Shown piece by piece: positions 17,201-25,388 of a stretch of 64,000 bases of DNA (position 1 is its first letter; every line of letters starts with the position of its first letter). The stretch spans positions 283,330-347,329 of the forward strand of contig CAYYPK010000002.1 of assembly GCA_964473525.1 (NCBI GenBank), read 5' to 3'. The notes under the pieces were generated by a model, which was not told where the DNA came from, made no database searches, and worked only from the letters and a program-made list of their open reading frames with translations. This DNA comes from GCA-2687025 sp964473525 (GTDB taxonomy: Bacteria; Poribacteria; WGA-4E; GCA-2687025). The translations under genes and the position numbers were made by a program.

Positions 17201-18431
17201 ATGGCTGGGCGTGCCGCTGGTCGTAGGAGACGAACTCATTGGGGTCGCCGCAGCGCTGCACTGGGATGAGGAGGCCCCGTACGGGGAGCGTGATGTCGAG
17301 ATCATGGCGCACGTCGGCCAGCAGATAGCGATTGCGATAGACCGCCGCCGTACGCAGGAAGCCCTCAGCACCGAACAGGCGCTCTTCCAGGCCCTCATGG
17401 ACGCATCCGAAGACGCGATCTACTTCAAGGACACGGACCACAGGTTCACGCGTATCAGCAGATCACTCGCGGACGGGCTGAACATGGCTGACCCTCTGGA
17501 AGCCGTCGGGATGACCGACTACGACCTGTGCCCCGTGGACCGTGCGGACGCGTTCCAGCGCGAGGAGCGTGAGATCCTGGACACGGGTCAGCCCATGCTA
17601 GATTCTCTGGTACACCACGTCGGCGACGGAGAGGACGCCTGGGCTCTCATCAGCAAGGTTCCTACCCGCGACGCGAAGGGTCGCATCACTGGCCTGGTAG
17701 GCATCAACCGCATGGTGACGGACCTGCTCCGAGCGCAAGAGGCCTTACGCGAAAGCGAGATGCGACGCACGCAGCTCATGGAGCGCGTACTCACCGTGCA
17801 AGAGGAGGAGCGCGCGCGGATCGCTCGGGAACTGCACGACCAAGTGGGACAGGAACTCACATCTGTTCTCCTCGGGCTACGTGTTGTTGGGGCAGCGACC
17901 TCTGTCGAGGATGCGCGCCGCCAGGCAGAGGAGCTGCGCGACGTGACGGCGGGCACGCTGGAGGACGTGCGCAAGATCGCGTTCGAGATGCGTCCCAGTT
18001 CGCTAGACGACCTGGGCATCGGGCCTGCGTTGGAGCGGGATCTCGCGATCATGTCGCAGGGAGCCGGGTTCACACCCACCTTGCGCGTCTTCAACCCGGA
18101 CGAACTGCCTCTACCAACCGCGCTCGAGCTTGGTATATACCGCATTGTGCACACCGCGCTGACGAACGTCGTCCGGCACGCGCGGGCAGAGAGTGTAGAC
18201 GTCACGCTACAGGTGTCCGTGGAGGACGTGTCTGTACTCGTGCAGGACGACGGGGTAGGCTTCGAAGACGGAGCTGTGTTGTCCGGCCCCGTGGAAGGTC
18301 GCTTCGGCCTCCTGTTTATGGAGGAGCGCGCGAGGGCGCTCGGTGGCGCGGTGTCCGTGGACTCGGAGCCGGGCGGCGGCACGACGGTCCTCGTGCAGAT
18401 ACCGCGTGAGCCCCTGGCGGCGGACCGATAG
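14271..18431 (+). CDS. Cytoplasmic multi-PAS/GAF histidine kinase (NarL-partner type)
   Basis: The 1,386-residue protein has no membrane segment. Order by rough residue: coiled coil (5-33), PAS1 (45-160), PAS2 (175-305), PAS3 (320-440), GAF1 (465-620), PAS4 (625-735), PAS5 (750-860), GAF2 (870-1030), PAS6 (1040-1150), HisKA_3 (1165-1235) and HATPase_c (1270-1380). PAS1 and PAS4 are internal duplicates: both show YSQ...DRxGxTRW(F/L)HEDV. The phosphoacceptor is His1189 in ARELHDQVGQEL. The N-box reads RIVHTALTNVVRHA, so the usual Glu two residues after V is Thr1295. G-boxes are VQDDGVGF and FGLLFMEERARALGG. The start is uncertain (ATG 14271 or 14280). Its partner regulator is not adjacent; the NarL-type regulator at 56760 is a candidate. 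Confidence 0.85.
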   Translation: MASMMHTAKTNEQLVDELAAARARIAELEAAPRTSEGADAARLDDVACVLWHADVVDVDGELDWTITVLNPDAAQRLLPLDLAPGQLWQDAELVARVPSNDAEMEKTAENALRAGAERYSQECECVDRDGITRWFHEDVTVRPGSPGEWRLSGVSVDITEQKRVEQELRAGEEHRRTLQSVLDCAADGIVVVDASGAFTEFNATAEAMLGIGALESSPEQWSAHYGIYAPDTTTPLTADEYPLVQALGGAHVDAHLAFIRNPQRPDGLWLSTSARPLIGADGAIEGAVATFQDITEQRRAHAELARNEARLREAQRVGRIGSWEWDIESGEMHWSEEMYLMHGSQRRAPNSDAPGILLDVTHPDDLDSVTQAVQRALQDRAPLDTQSRLVLPTGEIRHVHTRAAIECDASGAPVRMLGTTHDVTELKQVETALGEQLRLQEREQQIARRLYELTDISVVVSAVFEELRELFDADRGMVCLADEDGTLAEEFVAFGFVGDVTSQTTVSEDPGGDIRRVLSTGEPLCDVVRREDSYRPGSMVRVYDLNGPYCILPLRVRGRTIGALALLRQEEDGPREGFSSQGVERMSPLVTDLALAVDNARLYEQVREQARSLEHVVSAARCLLWVGDVQRSGEDTHWNVVPLSEEAADAVLPVDVRPGEPWHYAAARARLPEDSEAMNVTAGSAFRAGDRSYSQDYRAIDRHGGTRWLHEDVHLEQREPGRWRVIGVTTDVTEQREAEEELRQSEQHLRRIFDHGPMGMAIVAPTLALLDVNDTLCEMLGYSRDEMLRLSTRDVTHPDDVQSDMGLGRQVLAGDIPSFSVEQRFIRKDGDVMWGRLTGAAVHDSEGGTLWGIAMVEDITDRKQGELQREAMYDITEAVHTAPSIEAMYRSIYTSLAALIDAPEFVILLAEPDDPDLFDVVYQVANNAEHPAHLVALPHSRASRVAGTRMPLCLTRGESEEMQRSGELDLRGADPSAWLGVPLVVGDELIGVAAALHWDEEAPYGERDVEIMAHVGQQIAIAIDRRRTQEALSTEQALFQALMDASEDAIYFKDTDHRFTRISRSLADGLNMADPLEAVGMTDYDLCPVDRADAFQREEREILDTGQPMLDSLVHHVGDGEDAWALISKVPTRDAKGRITGLVGINRMVTDLLRAQEALRESEMRRTQLMERVLTVQEEERARIARELHDQVGQELTSVLLGLRVVGAATSVEDARRQAEELRDVTAGTLEDVRKIAFEMRPSSLDDLGIGPALERDLAIMSQGAGFTPTLRVFNPDELPLPTALELGIYRIVHTALTNVVRHARAESVDVTLQVSVEDVSVLVQDDGVGFEDGAVLSGPVEGRFGLLFMEERARALGGAVSVDSEPGGGTTVLVQIPREPLAADR

Positions 18432-18566
18432 CGGCGCGGTTCCGTCTGTCCGACATCGGGAACCGGGCGCCACAATTGTCTGCGGCAGGGAGCGCCGCGC
18501 CGTCAAGCAAACCTTACGCAGACTTGACCTCGCGCGGAGCCGAACACAACGTGAAGGGGCCGCACG

Positions 18567-18779
18567 ATGCGCCGTCTAGCACTCGTCCTGGTATCCCTCG
18601 TCACGCTCGCCGGATGCGCCAACGTGTCGCAGTGGGAACGGTCGTACCTGTCGGACCACATGATGGTCTTCGACTCAGACCCCATCGAGGGCAGGCTTCA
18701 CAGAATGATCCAGGACTCGCGGGAAGCGAGCACCGGTGGATATGGCGTCAGCGGAGGCGGATGCGCGTGCTCCCAGTAA
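18567..18779 (+). CDS. DUF4266 small lipoprotein
   Basis: This 70-residue protein has a lipoprotein signal peptide with lipobox LAGC (Cys17), so the mature protein is lipid-anchored and only about 54 residues long. Features diagnostic of DUF4266 are the WERSYLSDHMMVFDSDPIEG segment and the glycine-rich C-terminus GGYGVSGGGCACSQ, with a CxC pair. AAGGGG lies 7 bases before ATG 18567. The gene overlaps the following DUF3570 gene by 19 bases. DUF4266 genes commonly neighbour DUF3570 and ApbE genes, as here. The function is unknown; the terminal Cys pair and flavin-transferase neighbour suggest redox or cofactor handling, which is inference. Confidence 0.85.
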   Translation: MRRLALVLVSLVTLAGCANVSQWERSYLSDHMMVFDSDPIEGRLHRMIQDSREASTGGYGVSGGGCACSQ

Positions 18780-19990
18780 GCCGGCTCGGCCTCGTGTGGC
18801 GCGCGAGCGTCCTGTGCCTCGCCGCCGCGCTGCTGTTGGGCGTTCGAGGCGCGCTGTCCGAGGATGTCTTCCGCGTTAAGGGCAGCGTCTACGACGACAG
18901 CCGCGACGTGTTCGTCTACGTGAACGACGTCCACCTGGAAAAGGACGTCGGCGAGCGCGCGAGCGTGTCGTTGACGCAGGAAGTTGACGCCGTCAGCAGC
19001 GCGTCCATAGGCTGCACGGTGTGCCACCCGAACGGCGAAAGTCTGACACACATCGGTTGGAGCGTCGGTGGCTCGTACACGCTCGATTCCGAGTCGAACA
19101 CAAGCGTCGGGGTCACGTACTTCGGGAGCACGGAGCGGGACTACCTCGGGAACACTGTCTCCTTCTCGGCGGCGCGTGACTTCGCGGAACGGAACTCCAC
19201 GCTCGCGGCTACGTACAGCTTCTCGTACGACAACCCGCATCCCCACGGCTGGGAGGATCTCGCCGACGAGACCGGCTTCCTCGCGCCCCGTCGCGCACGA
19301 TCACAGGGGAGCGGCGCTCCGGCCAGACAGCTCGACTCGGACGACGATGTCCGGTTCCAGATAGCGGGTCCACTTGTTGGCGAGCGCGTCACGAGCGAGA
19401 CGAAGACTTCGCACCGAGGCGGGCTGAGCTGGACACAGGTGCTCGACCAGAAGACCATCGCGCAGGTGAACCTGGACGTCACCCGTGTGGGCGGCTTTCA
19501 GAGCAACCCGTACCACATCGTGTCGCTCCCCGGCGCCTCGTACATCGAGACGCACCCGGACACCCGGACTCGTCGCGCGGGCGTGTTCCGCCTCAACCGC
19601 GCGCTGGACGCGCGGACGTTCCTGAAGGGTAGCTACCGATTCTACTCCGATACGTGGGGTGTCGAGTCGCACACGGGCTCTGGGAGCGTTGGGCGGTACT
19701 TCGTGGACAAGTCCCTGCTTCTAGAGGCGGGGTACCGACACTACACGCAGTCCGCCGCGGACTTCCACAGCTCGGCATACGCGGCGCCGCAAGACTACAT
19801 GACGCGCGACTACCGGCTCGCGGAGTTCCGATCGGGGGCGTTCCGCGCAAAGGTCGTCTACGAGCTGGAGTCGCCAGCGGCGCTCAGCGTCGTGCAGGAT
19901 CTGCACCTGGACGCCGCCTTCGAGCGGTACGCCACTGACAACGACTACCAGTACAGCCTGGTGCAACTCGGCGTGTCGGGCGGCTTTTGA
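18761..19990 (+). CDS. DUF3570 outer-membrane beta-barrel with candidate flavin and heme motifs
   Basis: The 409-residue protein has a signal peptide (about 1-33) and a predicted beta-barrel rich in alternating strands, as in DUF3570. Near the N-terminus the motif DAVSSAS (residues 76-82) fits the Dxx(S/T)(G/S)A(S/T) pattern modified by ApbE flavin transferases, and it is followed at once by CTVCH (85-89), a CxxCH c-type heme-binding motif. A single barrel protein with both would place flavin and heme at the outer membrane. ATG 18761 overlaps the DUF4266 gene; GTG 18767 is an alternative with better spacing from GGAGG. Its stop overlaps the ApbE start. Cofactor attachment is inferred from motifs only. 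Confidence 0.8.
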   Translation: MRVLPVSRLGLVWRASVLCLAAALLLGVRGALSEDVFRVKGSVYDDSRDVFVYVNDVHLEKDVGERASVSLTQEVDAVSSASIGCTVCHPNGESLTHIGWSVGGSYTLDSESNTSVGVTYFGSTERDYLGNTVSFSAARDFAERNSTLAATYSFSYDNPHPHGWEDLADETGFLAPRRARSQGSGAPARQLDSDDDVRFQIAGPLVGERVTSETKTSHRGGLSWTQVLDQKTIAQVNLDVTRVGGFQSNPYHIVSLPGASYIETHPDTRTRRAGVFRLNRALDARTFLKGSYRFYSDTWGVESHTGSGSVGRYFVDKSLLLEAGYRHYTQSAADFHSSAYAAPQDYMTRDYRLAEFRSGAFRAKVVYELESPAALSVVQDLHLDAAFERYATDNDYQYSLVQLGVSGGF

Positions 19991-21054
19991 CAGCGCGCGC
20001 CTTCGTCCGCGCGGTTCTGCTGGTACCCGTCCTGGCGCTGGTCGGCGTGGCGTGCGGGCAATCGGACACGGCAGCCCCGCCGTTGCCGCGTCACGAGCAG
20101 CGGCGGTTGATGATGGGCAGCTTCGGGTCCGTCGTCGCCTACGTTCCCGACGCGTCCGCTGACGCGGCGCTAGCCGCCGCGTTGAACGAGATGCAACGCG
20201 TCGACACGCTCATGAGCCACTACAAGCCCGACAGCGAGGTGTCGCGCGTCACGGCACGGGCGGGCGTCGCCCCCTTGGCCGTCCACGCCGACACCCTCCA
20301 CGTCATCCAGACTGCCCAGGACGTGTCCCGCGAGACCGGCGGAGCCTTCGACATTACCGTCGCGCCCCTGGTGCAGCTGTGGGGCTTCTTCTCGCACGAG
20401 GCGCGCGTGCCGACCGACGACGAAATCGGCGCGGCGCGCGCTGACGTTGGGTACGAGGGCGTGCGCATCGACCCCGACGCATCGACCGTCATGCTGCAGC
20501 GCGAAGGCATGGAACTCGATCTCGGCGGCATCGCTAAGGGACATGCCGTCGATCTGGGAGCGCGGTCGTTGCGTGACGCAGGCGTGCGGTCAGGGCTGGT
20601 GAACCTTAGCAACAGCACGTTCCACGCGATCGGCGCGCCCGATGGCGCGGAGCAGTGGCGGATCGCCGTGGAGCATCCGCGCGCTCCTGGCGAGCAACTC
20701 GGGGTGGTACTTGTATCCGACGCTGCCCTGGCTACGTCAGCCGACACCGAGCAGTTCTTCGTGCGCGACGGCGTCCGCTACGGACACATCCTCGATCCGC
20801 GCACGGGCAATCCGGTAACAAACGGCGTCGTTAGCGTCACCATCGTCGCTCCCACTGGCATTGAGGCGGACGCGCTCGCCACGGCGGTGTTCGTGCTTGG
20901 GGCGGACGACGGCTTGGCGTTCATCCGCGAACGGAATGGCGTCTGGGCGCTTATCGTCACCGAGGAAGCCGACGGGCGTCTTACCCTCCGTGCGTCGCCG
21001 GGGATGGCGACGCTGTTCCGCCCCTCGCAGGCAGAGGCGCGGCCGCCAGGATGA
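19987..21054 (+). CDS. apbE: ApbE-family FAD:protein FMN transferase
   Basis: This 355-residue exported protein transfers FMN from FAD to Ser/Thr in target proteins. It has a signal peptide ending in VACG, a weak lipobox, so it is probably periplasmic or lipid-anchored. Family motifs are MGSFGSVV (43-50), the ETGGAFDITVAPLVQLWGF segment, DLGGIAKGHAVD (178-189), HILDPRTGNPV (267-277) and EADALATA (293-300) with the Mg-binding Asp and Thr. The usual NxGGD turn after the GIAKG helix reads NLSNSTFHAIG, an unusual replacement. Translation begins at TTG 19987, overlapping the DUF3570 stop by four bases. The overlap strongly suggests the barrel is its substrate. Confidence 0.9.
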   Translation: MTARAFVRAVLLVPVLALVGVACGQSDTAAPPLPRHEQRRLMMGSFGSVVAYVPDASADAALAAALNEMQRVDTLMSHYKPDSEVSRVTARAGVAPLAVHADTLHVIQTAQDVSRETGGAFDITVAPLVQLWGFFSHEARVPTDDEIGAARADVGYEGVRIDPDASTVMLQREGMELDLGGIAKGHAVDLGARSLRDAGVRSGLVNLSNSTFHAIGAPDGAEQWRIAVEHPRAPGEQLGVVLVSDAALATSADTEQFFVRDGVRYGHILDPRTGNPVTNGVVSVTIVAPTGIEADALATAVFVLGADDGLAFIRERNGVWALIVTEEADGRLTLRASPGMATLFRPSQAEARPPG

Positions 21055-21148
21055 TCGCGCCCCGGTTGAGCGTGAGCGCGAAGGGTGCTGCGGTCCCGCT
21101 TGGGCCAGGGCACTCTTACAGAGAACCGTGTTACCTCGGAGGACGGCC

Positions 21149-23245
21149 ATGCTCAGCCTGTCGTGCGTCGTTGCGCTCGCCTTCGCCCAGCTTCCCGACG
21201 CGCGCGTGCTCTTCGACTTCGAAGGGGCCGGCGCGCTGGACAGCGTTCGTCCCCAAGACGTGAAGCTGTCGCCCGCGGTTGGCGGCGGCGTGCGCATGGT
21301 CACGGGTCACGAGTTCCGATGGCCTGGCATCAGCCTGACGCCGCCGGGCGAGGCGTGGGATCTTTCTGAGTACGACCGCGTCGAAGTCCACGCGCGGAAC
21401 GCCGGCGACACTCCCGTCGGTCTGTCGTGCCGCGTGGATAACCCCGGCGGCGACGGCGCCAAGAACAGTTGGACCACTCGCACGACCATCGCGCCGGGAG
21501 CCGAGGCGGTTCTTGCAACGCGGCTTGCCCGACCGCTGCCGGCCACGCTGGCGGAAGGTCTGTACGGCATGCGCGGCTACCCGGGAGGTATGACGAAGGA
21601 AGGTGGCCTCGACCCGTCGGCGATCACCCAGATCATCATCTTCACGACGCGCGACGAGGCGCCCGAGGGCGAGACGCGAGTTGTCGATGTGCTTGCCGTC
21701 CAGGCCGTCGGCGAGGCCTCCGACCACGCTTGGCTGGACATGGCGCCGGACGACTTCCACCCGTTCATCGACAGGTATGGGCAGTTCGCACACGCCGATT
21801 GGCCCGGCAAGGTCCACTCGGACGCCGACTTCGCCAACCGACTGCGCGAGGAAGACGACGACCTCGCCGCGTCCCCAGGCCCGACCGACCGGACTGCGTT
21901 CGGCGGGTGGGCCGAGGGCCCACGGTTGGACGGAACCGGGTTCTTCCGCGTCGACAAGCACGAGGGGAAATGGTGGCTCGTAGACCCGGAAGGGAGGCTC
22001 TTCTGGTCGCACGGTGTCGACTGTGTCCGTTCGACGACGGGCTACACACCGGTCACGGATCGCGAGCATTACTTCGCCGAGCTCCCAGCGGACGACCATC
22101 CATTCGCCGAGTTCTATGGTATCGGGAACTGGGGGCCGCACGGCTACTACGCAGACAAGGAGTATCGTCACTACGGGCTGAGCGAGGCGAATCTCGCGCG
22201 GAAATACGGAGACGGCTGGCGCGCGACCTTCGGCGCCCGCGCGCACGCCCGCCTGCGGAGCTGGGGTCTGAACACGATTGCGAACTGGTCCGACGCCAAC
22301 ATCTACCGCATGCGCCGCACGCCGTACGTGGCCACGCTGAACACGGGCGGCCGAGTCATCGAGGGGAGTGACGGCTTCTGGCGCAAGTTCCCAGACCCGT
22401 TCGACGATGGCTTCGCCGAGTCCATGGCGCGTCAGATGGAGCGTGAGACCGGCAAGTCGGTCGGTGACCCGTGGTGCATCGGTTACTTCGTGGACAACGA
22501 ACTCAGTTGGGGCGACGAGACCGCACTGGCGTCCGCCGCGCTGTCCTCGCCGTCCGACCAACCGGCGAAGCTGGCGCTCGTCCACCATCTGCGCACCGTC
22601 TACGCTGACATCGGCGCGCTGAACAAGGCGTGGGGAACGCAGCATGCCTCGTGGGACGCGCTCCTCGCGAGTGCGGAGGCGCCATCGGCCGACGCCGCCC
22701 GAGACGATCTCGTCGCTCTCACGCGCCTGGTATCCGAGCGGTACTTCCGCGTGATTCGTGACGCGGTGAAGGCGGCGGCGCCCGACCAGCTCTACTTGGG
22801 ATGCCGGTTCGCGTGGGCGAATCCCGTTGCCGTCGACGCGGCGGCGCGCCACTGCGATGTCGTGTCGTACAACCTCTACCGACGTAGCGTGCGCGACTTC
22901 GCGCCGCCAGGCGATCTTGATGTGCCCATCATCGTCGGCGAGTTTCACTTCGGCGCGCTGGACCGAGGCATGTTCCACACCGGCCTCCAGGGAACGGCGA
23001 ACCAAGACGAGCGCGCGCAGGCGTACAGCGACTATGTGCACGGCGCGCTAGCGAACCCGCGTATCGTCGGCACGCACTGGTTCCAGTACGCCGACCAGGC
23101 GACGACGGGTCGAGGAGATGGCGAGAACTACCAGATCGGCTTCCTCGACATCGCGGACACACCCTACCCGGAGACTCGGCGCGCCGTGCGTGAAGTCGGC
23201 TATGGGATGTACCGAACGCGGTACGGCGACCAGCCGAACCGGTAA
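21149..23245 (+). CDS. Secreted GH50-like (agarase-type) glycoside hydrolase
   Basis: The 698-residue protein has a short signal peptide (about 1-13, AFA|Q), an N-terminal CBM-like beta-sandwich (20-190) and a clan GH-A TIM barrel (about 255-690). The barrel opens with GFFRVDKHEGKWWLVDPEGRLF and SHGVDCV, typical of GH50 beta-agarase-like enzymes. The likely acid/base is Glu451 in IGYFVDNELSWG and the nucleophile Glu598 in IIVGEFHFG. GH50 members release disaccharides from agarose, but close relatives in soil and marine bacteria may act on other galactans; the substrate here is inferred. GGAGG lies 6 bases before ATG 21149. It follows the apbE cassette by 94 bases and may be separately transcribed. 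Confidence 0.82.
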   Translation: MLSLSCVVALAFAQLPDARVLFDFEGAGALDSVRPQDVKLSPAVGGGVRMVTGHEFRWPGISLTPPGEAWDLSEYDRVEVHARNAGDTPVGLSCRVDNPGGDGAKNSWTTRTTIAPGAEAVLATRLARPLPATLAEGLYGMRGYPGGMTKEGGLDPSAITQIIIFTTRDEAPEGETRVVDVLAVQAVGEASDHAWLDMAPDDFHPFIDRYGQFAHADWPGKVHSDADFANRLREEDDDLAASPGPTDRTAFGGWAEGPRLDGTGFFRVDKHEGKWWLVDPEGRLFWSHGVDCVRSTTGYTPVTDREHYFAELPADDHPFAEFYGIGNWGPHGYYADKEYRHYGLSEANLARKYGDGWRATFGARAHARLRSWGLNTIANWSDANIYRMRRTPYVATLNTGGRVIEGSDGFWRKFPDPFDDGFAESMARQMERETGKSVGDPWCIGYFVDNELSWGDETALASAALSSPSDQPAKLALVHHLRTVYADIGALNKAWGTQHASWDALLASAEAPSADAARDDLVALTRLVSERYFRVIRDAVKAAAPDQLYLGCRFAWANPVAVDAAARHCDVVSYNLYRRSVRDFAPPGDLDVPIIVGEFHFGALDRGMFHTGLQGTANQDERAQAYSDYVHGALANPRIVGTHWFQYADQATTGRGDGENYQIGFLDIADTPYPETRRAVREVGYGMYRTRYGDQPNR

Positions 23246-23286
23246 GCGCCTTTGGCCGGAGACGCTGCTGGCGCTGCCGAGGGACG

Positions 23287-24162
23287 CTAGTTGGCGTTCC
23301 CGGCCCGCGCGCAGCGGCCCTTGAGGATGGCGGGAGCCACTTCGGTCACGAGCAGCGCCGACAGGATCAGCGCGGCCCCCACGAGCTGTACGGGCGTCAG
23401 GCGGTCGCCCGCGAGTACGTAACCGAACACGACGGCGAAGAGCGGCTCCAACGTCAGGATGACCGCAGTGCGCACGGCTGGGAGATGCTGCTGCACGTAC
23501 GTCATGATGAGGAACGCCAGGGCGGACGCCCCCAAACCGGTCAGCCCCAGAGCGAACCACACCTCGCGCGGCGGCGCCTCCAGCGGCTCGAAGACGGGCG
23601 CGGCGATCCCGCAAAGGACGGCTGTCGCCACCATCTGCGCGAGCGCGAAGCCGACGGCGTCGTGTTCGCTGGCGTAGCGCCCGAGCAGCACGACGTGGAC
23701 GGCGAAGGCCACCGCGCACGCCATGGTAAGAACGTCGCCGACGCGGAACTCGTCGGGGCTCTCGCCCGTGAGTAGCGCGAGACCCACGAACGCGCCGGCA
23801 ACCGGCGCGATGTAGAGCTTCGGGGTGCGGATGCGATACATGACGAGCGCGCACGCGGGAGTCAGCACGACCACGAGGCCCGTTATGAGCCCGGAGTTCG
23901 TCGGGCTTGTGTAGCGGAGCCCGATGGTCTGTAGAACGAAGCCTGCCGCCAACGCGCAGCCGACGGCGCCACCGACCAACAGCGTGCGGAGTGTGAGACG
24001 CCGGGCGCCCAACAGCCCAAGCGCGACGGACGCGATGAGGAACCGCACGGCAAGGAAGCTGAAGACGCCGTACACCTCGATGGCGTCGTCTACGACGGTG
24101 AACGTCGCGCCCCACAGGACGGTGGCGATCGTCAGGAGGCCCGCGAGGGAGAGGTCACGCAT
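23287..24162 (-). CDS. EamA/DMT-family transporter
   Basis: The 291-residue protein has about ten membrane helices in two EamA repeats of five. The first repeat begins at LLTIATVLWGATFTVV and ends near LTPACALVMY; the second spans about residues 145-275 and includes AVILTLEPLFAVVFGYVLAGDRL. This EPxxA motif in the ninth helix is typical of EamA exporters of amino acids and metabolites. It sits downstream of the amidohydrolase gene on the same strand, 23 bases apart, so they may be cotranscribed. No strong ribosome site precedes the ATG. The substrate cannot be assigned. Confidence 0.88.
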   Translation of the reverse strand: MRDLSLAGLLTIATVLWGATFTVVDDAIEVYGVFSFLAVRFLIASVALGLLGARRLTLRTLLVGGAVGCALAAGFVLQTIGLRYTSPTNSGLITGLVVVLTPACALVMYRIRTPKLYIAPVAGAFVGLALLTGESPDEFRVGDVLTMACAVAFAVHVVLLGRYASEHDAVGFALAQMVATAVLCGIAAPVFEPLEAPPREVWFALGLTGLGASALAFLIMTYVQQHLPAVRTAVILTLEPLFAVVFGYVLAGDRLTPVQLVGAALILSALLVTEVAPAILKGRCARAGNAN

Positions 24163-24185
24163 GCGGCGGAGGTATCACGGTCGCG

Positions 24186-25340
24186 TCACCGGTTGACGGC
24201 ATAGTCGCCAGCGTCCTCCCAGTCCGGCCAACTCATGCCGTTCACGTCCCACACGATCTCGCCCGCGCGGATAGTCATCATGCACTCGAGCTTGCGGTCG
24301 CCGCTGTGCCGCGCCCGGCCGGAATCGACGAAGCCGAACTCGCCACGGCGCACGTCGAGGACGGCGATGTCCGCCTCCGCGCCAACGCTCAGTGTACCCA
24401 GCTCAGGACGCCGTATCGCCGCCGCTGGCTCGACCGTGGATCGCTGAATCACCTCGGGCAGGGGCATGTCCATGTTGAGGCATTTGGACATCGTCGTGAT
24501 CATGTTGGCGTTGGGAATGAGGGCGCTGTTCTTGTGCAGGTCGGTGCTGATCGTGTCCGGCGGGAATCCCTGCCGCATACACGGGATCGCAAGCCGCCAC
24601 CAGAAACTCCCTGCCCCGTGGCCGAGGTCGAAGACGATGCCGCGCTCCCGGGCCTGCCACATGAAGTCCTGCACGCGTCCCTCGTCGTCCAACACGGGAA
24701 TGTGCTGCGCGTAGACGTGGGTGTGGATGTCGCCAGGACGCATTCTCTGGAGCAGCTCGGGGTACGTGCGCGTGGGACGGGGCCAGAAGTCGATCATACA
24801 GACCGTGTCGCTCAGTTCGGCGGCGCGCAGCGCGCCATCGACAGCTTCCCACCCGGGGCCTCCGAAGTGCGCCGTCTTCGACCCCACGATGACGTCGGGG
24901 TACGCGCGGATCATGTCGGCGCAAGCTTCCGCGTCCATCTCCGTGACGTCGTTCTCGATGGCTCCGAGCATCCCCGCGCCCACGATATTCAGCAGCGACA
25001 GCACGCGCGTCTTGGACGGGTCGATGATGGTCGCCTTGAAGTCGTCGAACGACTTCCACCCGGGGCCGCCAGTATCCACGACTGTCGTGACACCACTCGT
25101 GAACGAGTGGACGTCAGGGAACATCCAGCCCGCGTAGCCGCCGTACACGTGCACGTGAATATCGATGAGTCCCGGCGTGACGGTCAGCCCGCTTACGTCG
25201 ACGGTCTTCGTGGCCTCTGCCGGCAGGTCAATGCCTACGGCGGCTACCCGGCCGCCCTTGACGGCGACGTCCATGGCGCTGTCGCGCCCGTTGGCCGGGT
25301 CGATGACGTGGCCGCCCGATAGTAGCAGGTCGTAGGTCAT
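24186..25340 (-). CDS. Amidohydrolase / deacetylase-family metallohydrolase
   Basis: This 384-residue protein is a metal-dependent hydrolase of the dihydroorotase-like branch. The N-terminal beta-sandwich strands (LLLSGGHVIDPANGRD) precede a TIM barrel with the metal-ligand motif DIHVHVYGG (about 60-68), a probable carboxylated Lys in VIVGSKTAHFGG, an IHTHVYAQH His segment, and the catalytic Asp in STDLHKNSA. It ends with a typical EADIAVLDVRRG return strand. The group includes EF0837-like deacetylases of uncertain substrate. The family is often next to SelA-like ammonia-lyase genes; one occurs at 1-570, but 24 kb away. It probably hydrolyses an N-acyl or cyclic amide. Confidence 0.85.
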   Translation of the reverse strand: MTYDLLLSGGHVIDPANGRDSAMDVAVKGGRVAAVGIDLPAEATKTVDVSGLTVTPGLIDIHVHVYGGYAGWMFPDVHSFTSGVTTVVDTGGPGWKSFDDFKATIIDPSKTRVLSLLNIVGAGMLGAIENDVTEMDAEACADMIRAYPDVIVGSKTAHFGGPGWEAVDGALRAAELSDTVCMIDFWPRPTRTYPELLQRMRPGDIHTHVYAQHIPVLDDEGRVQDFMWQARERGIVFDLGHGAGSFWWRLAIPCMRQGFPPDTISTDLHKNSALIPNANMITTMSKCLNMDMPLPEVIQRSTVEPAAAIRRPELGTLSVGAEADIAVLDVRRGEFGFVDSGRARHSGDRKLECMMTIRAGEIVWDVNGMSWPDWEDAGDYAVNR

Positions 25341-25388
25341 TGAGAGGCTCTACCGATGCGGAACCGAGGGAGGCCAGGCGGGAGGGGC

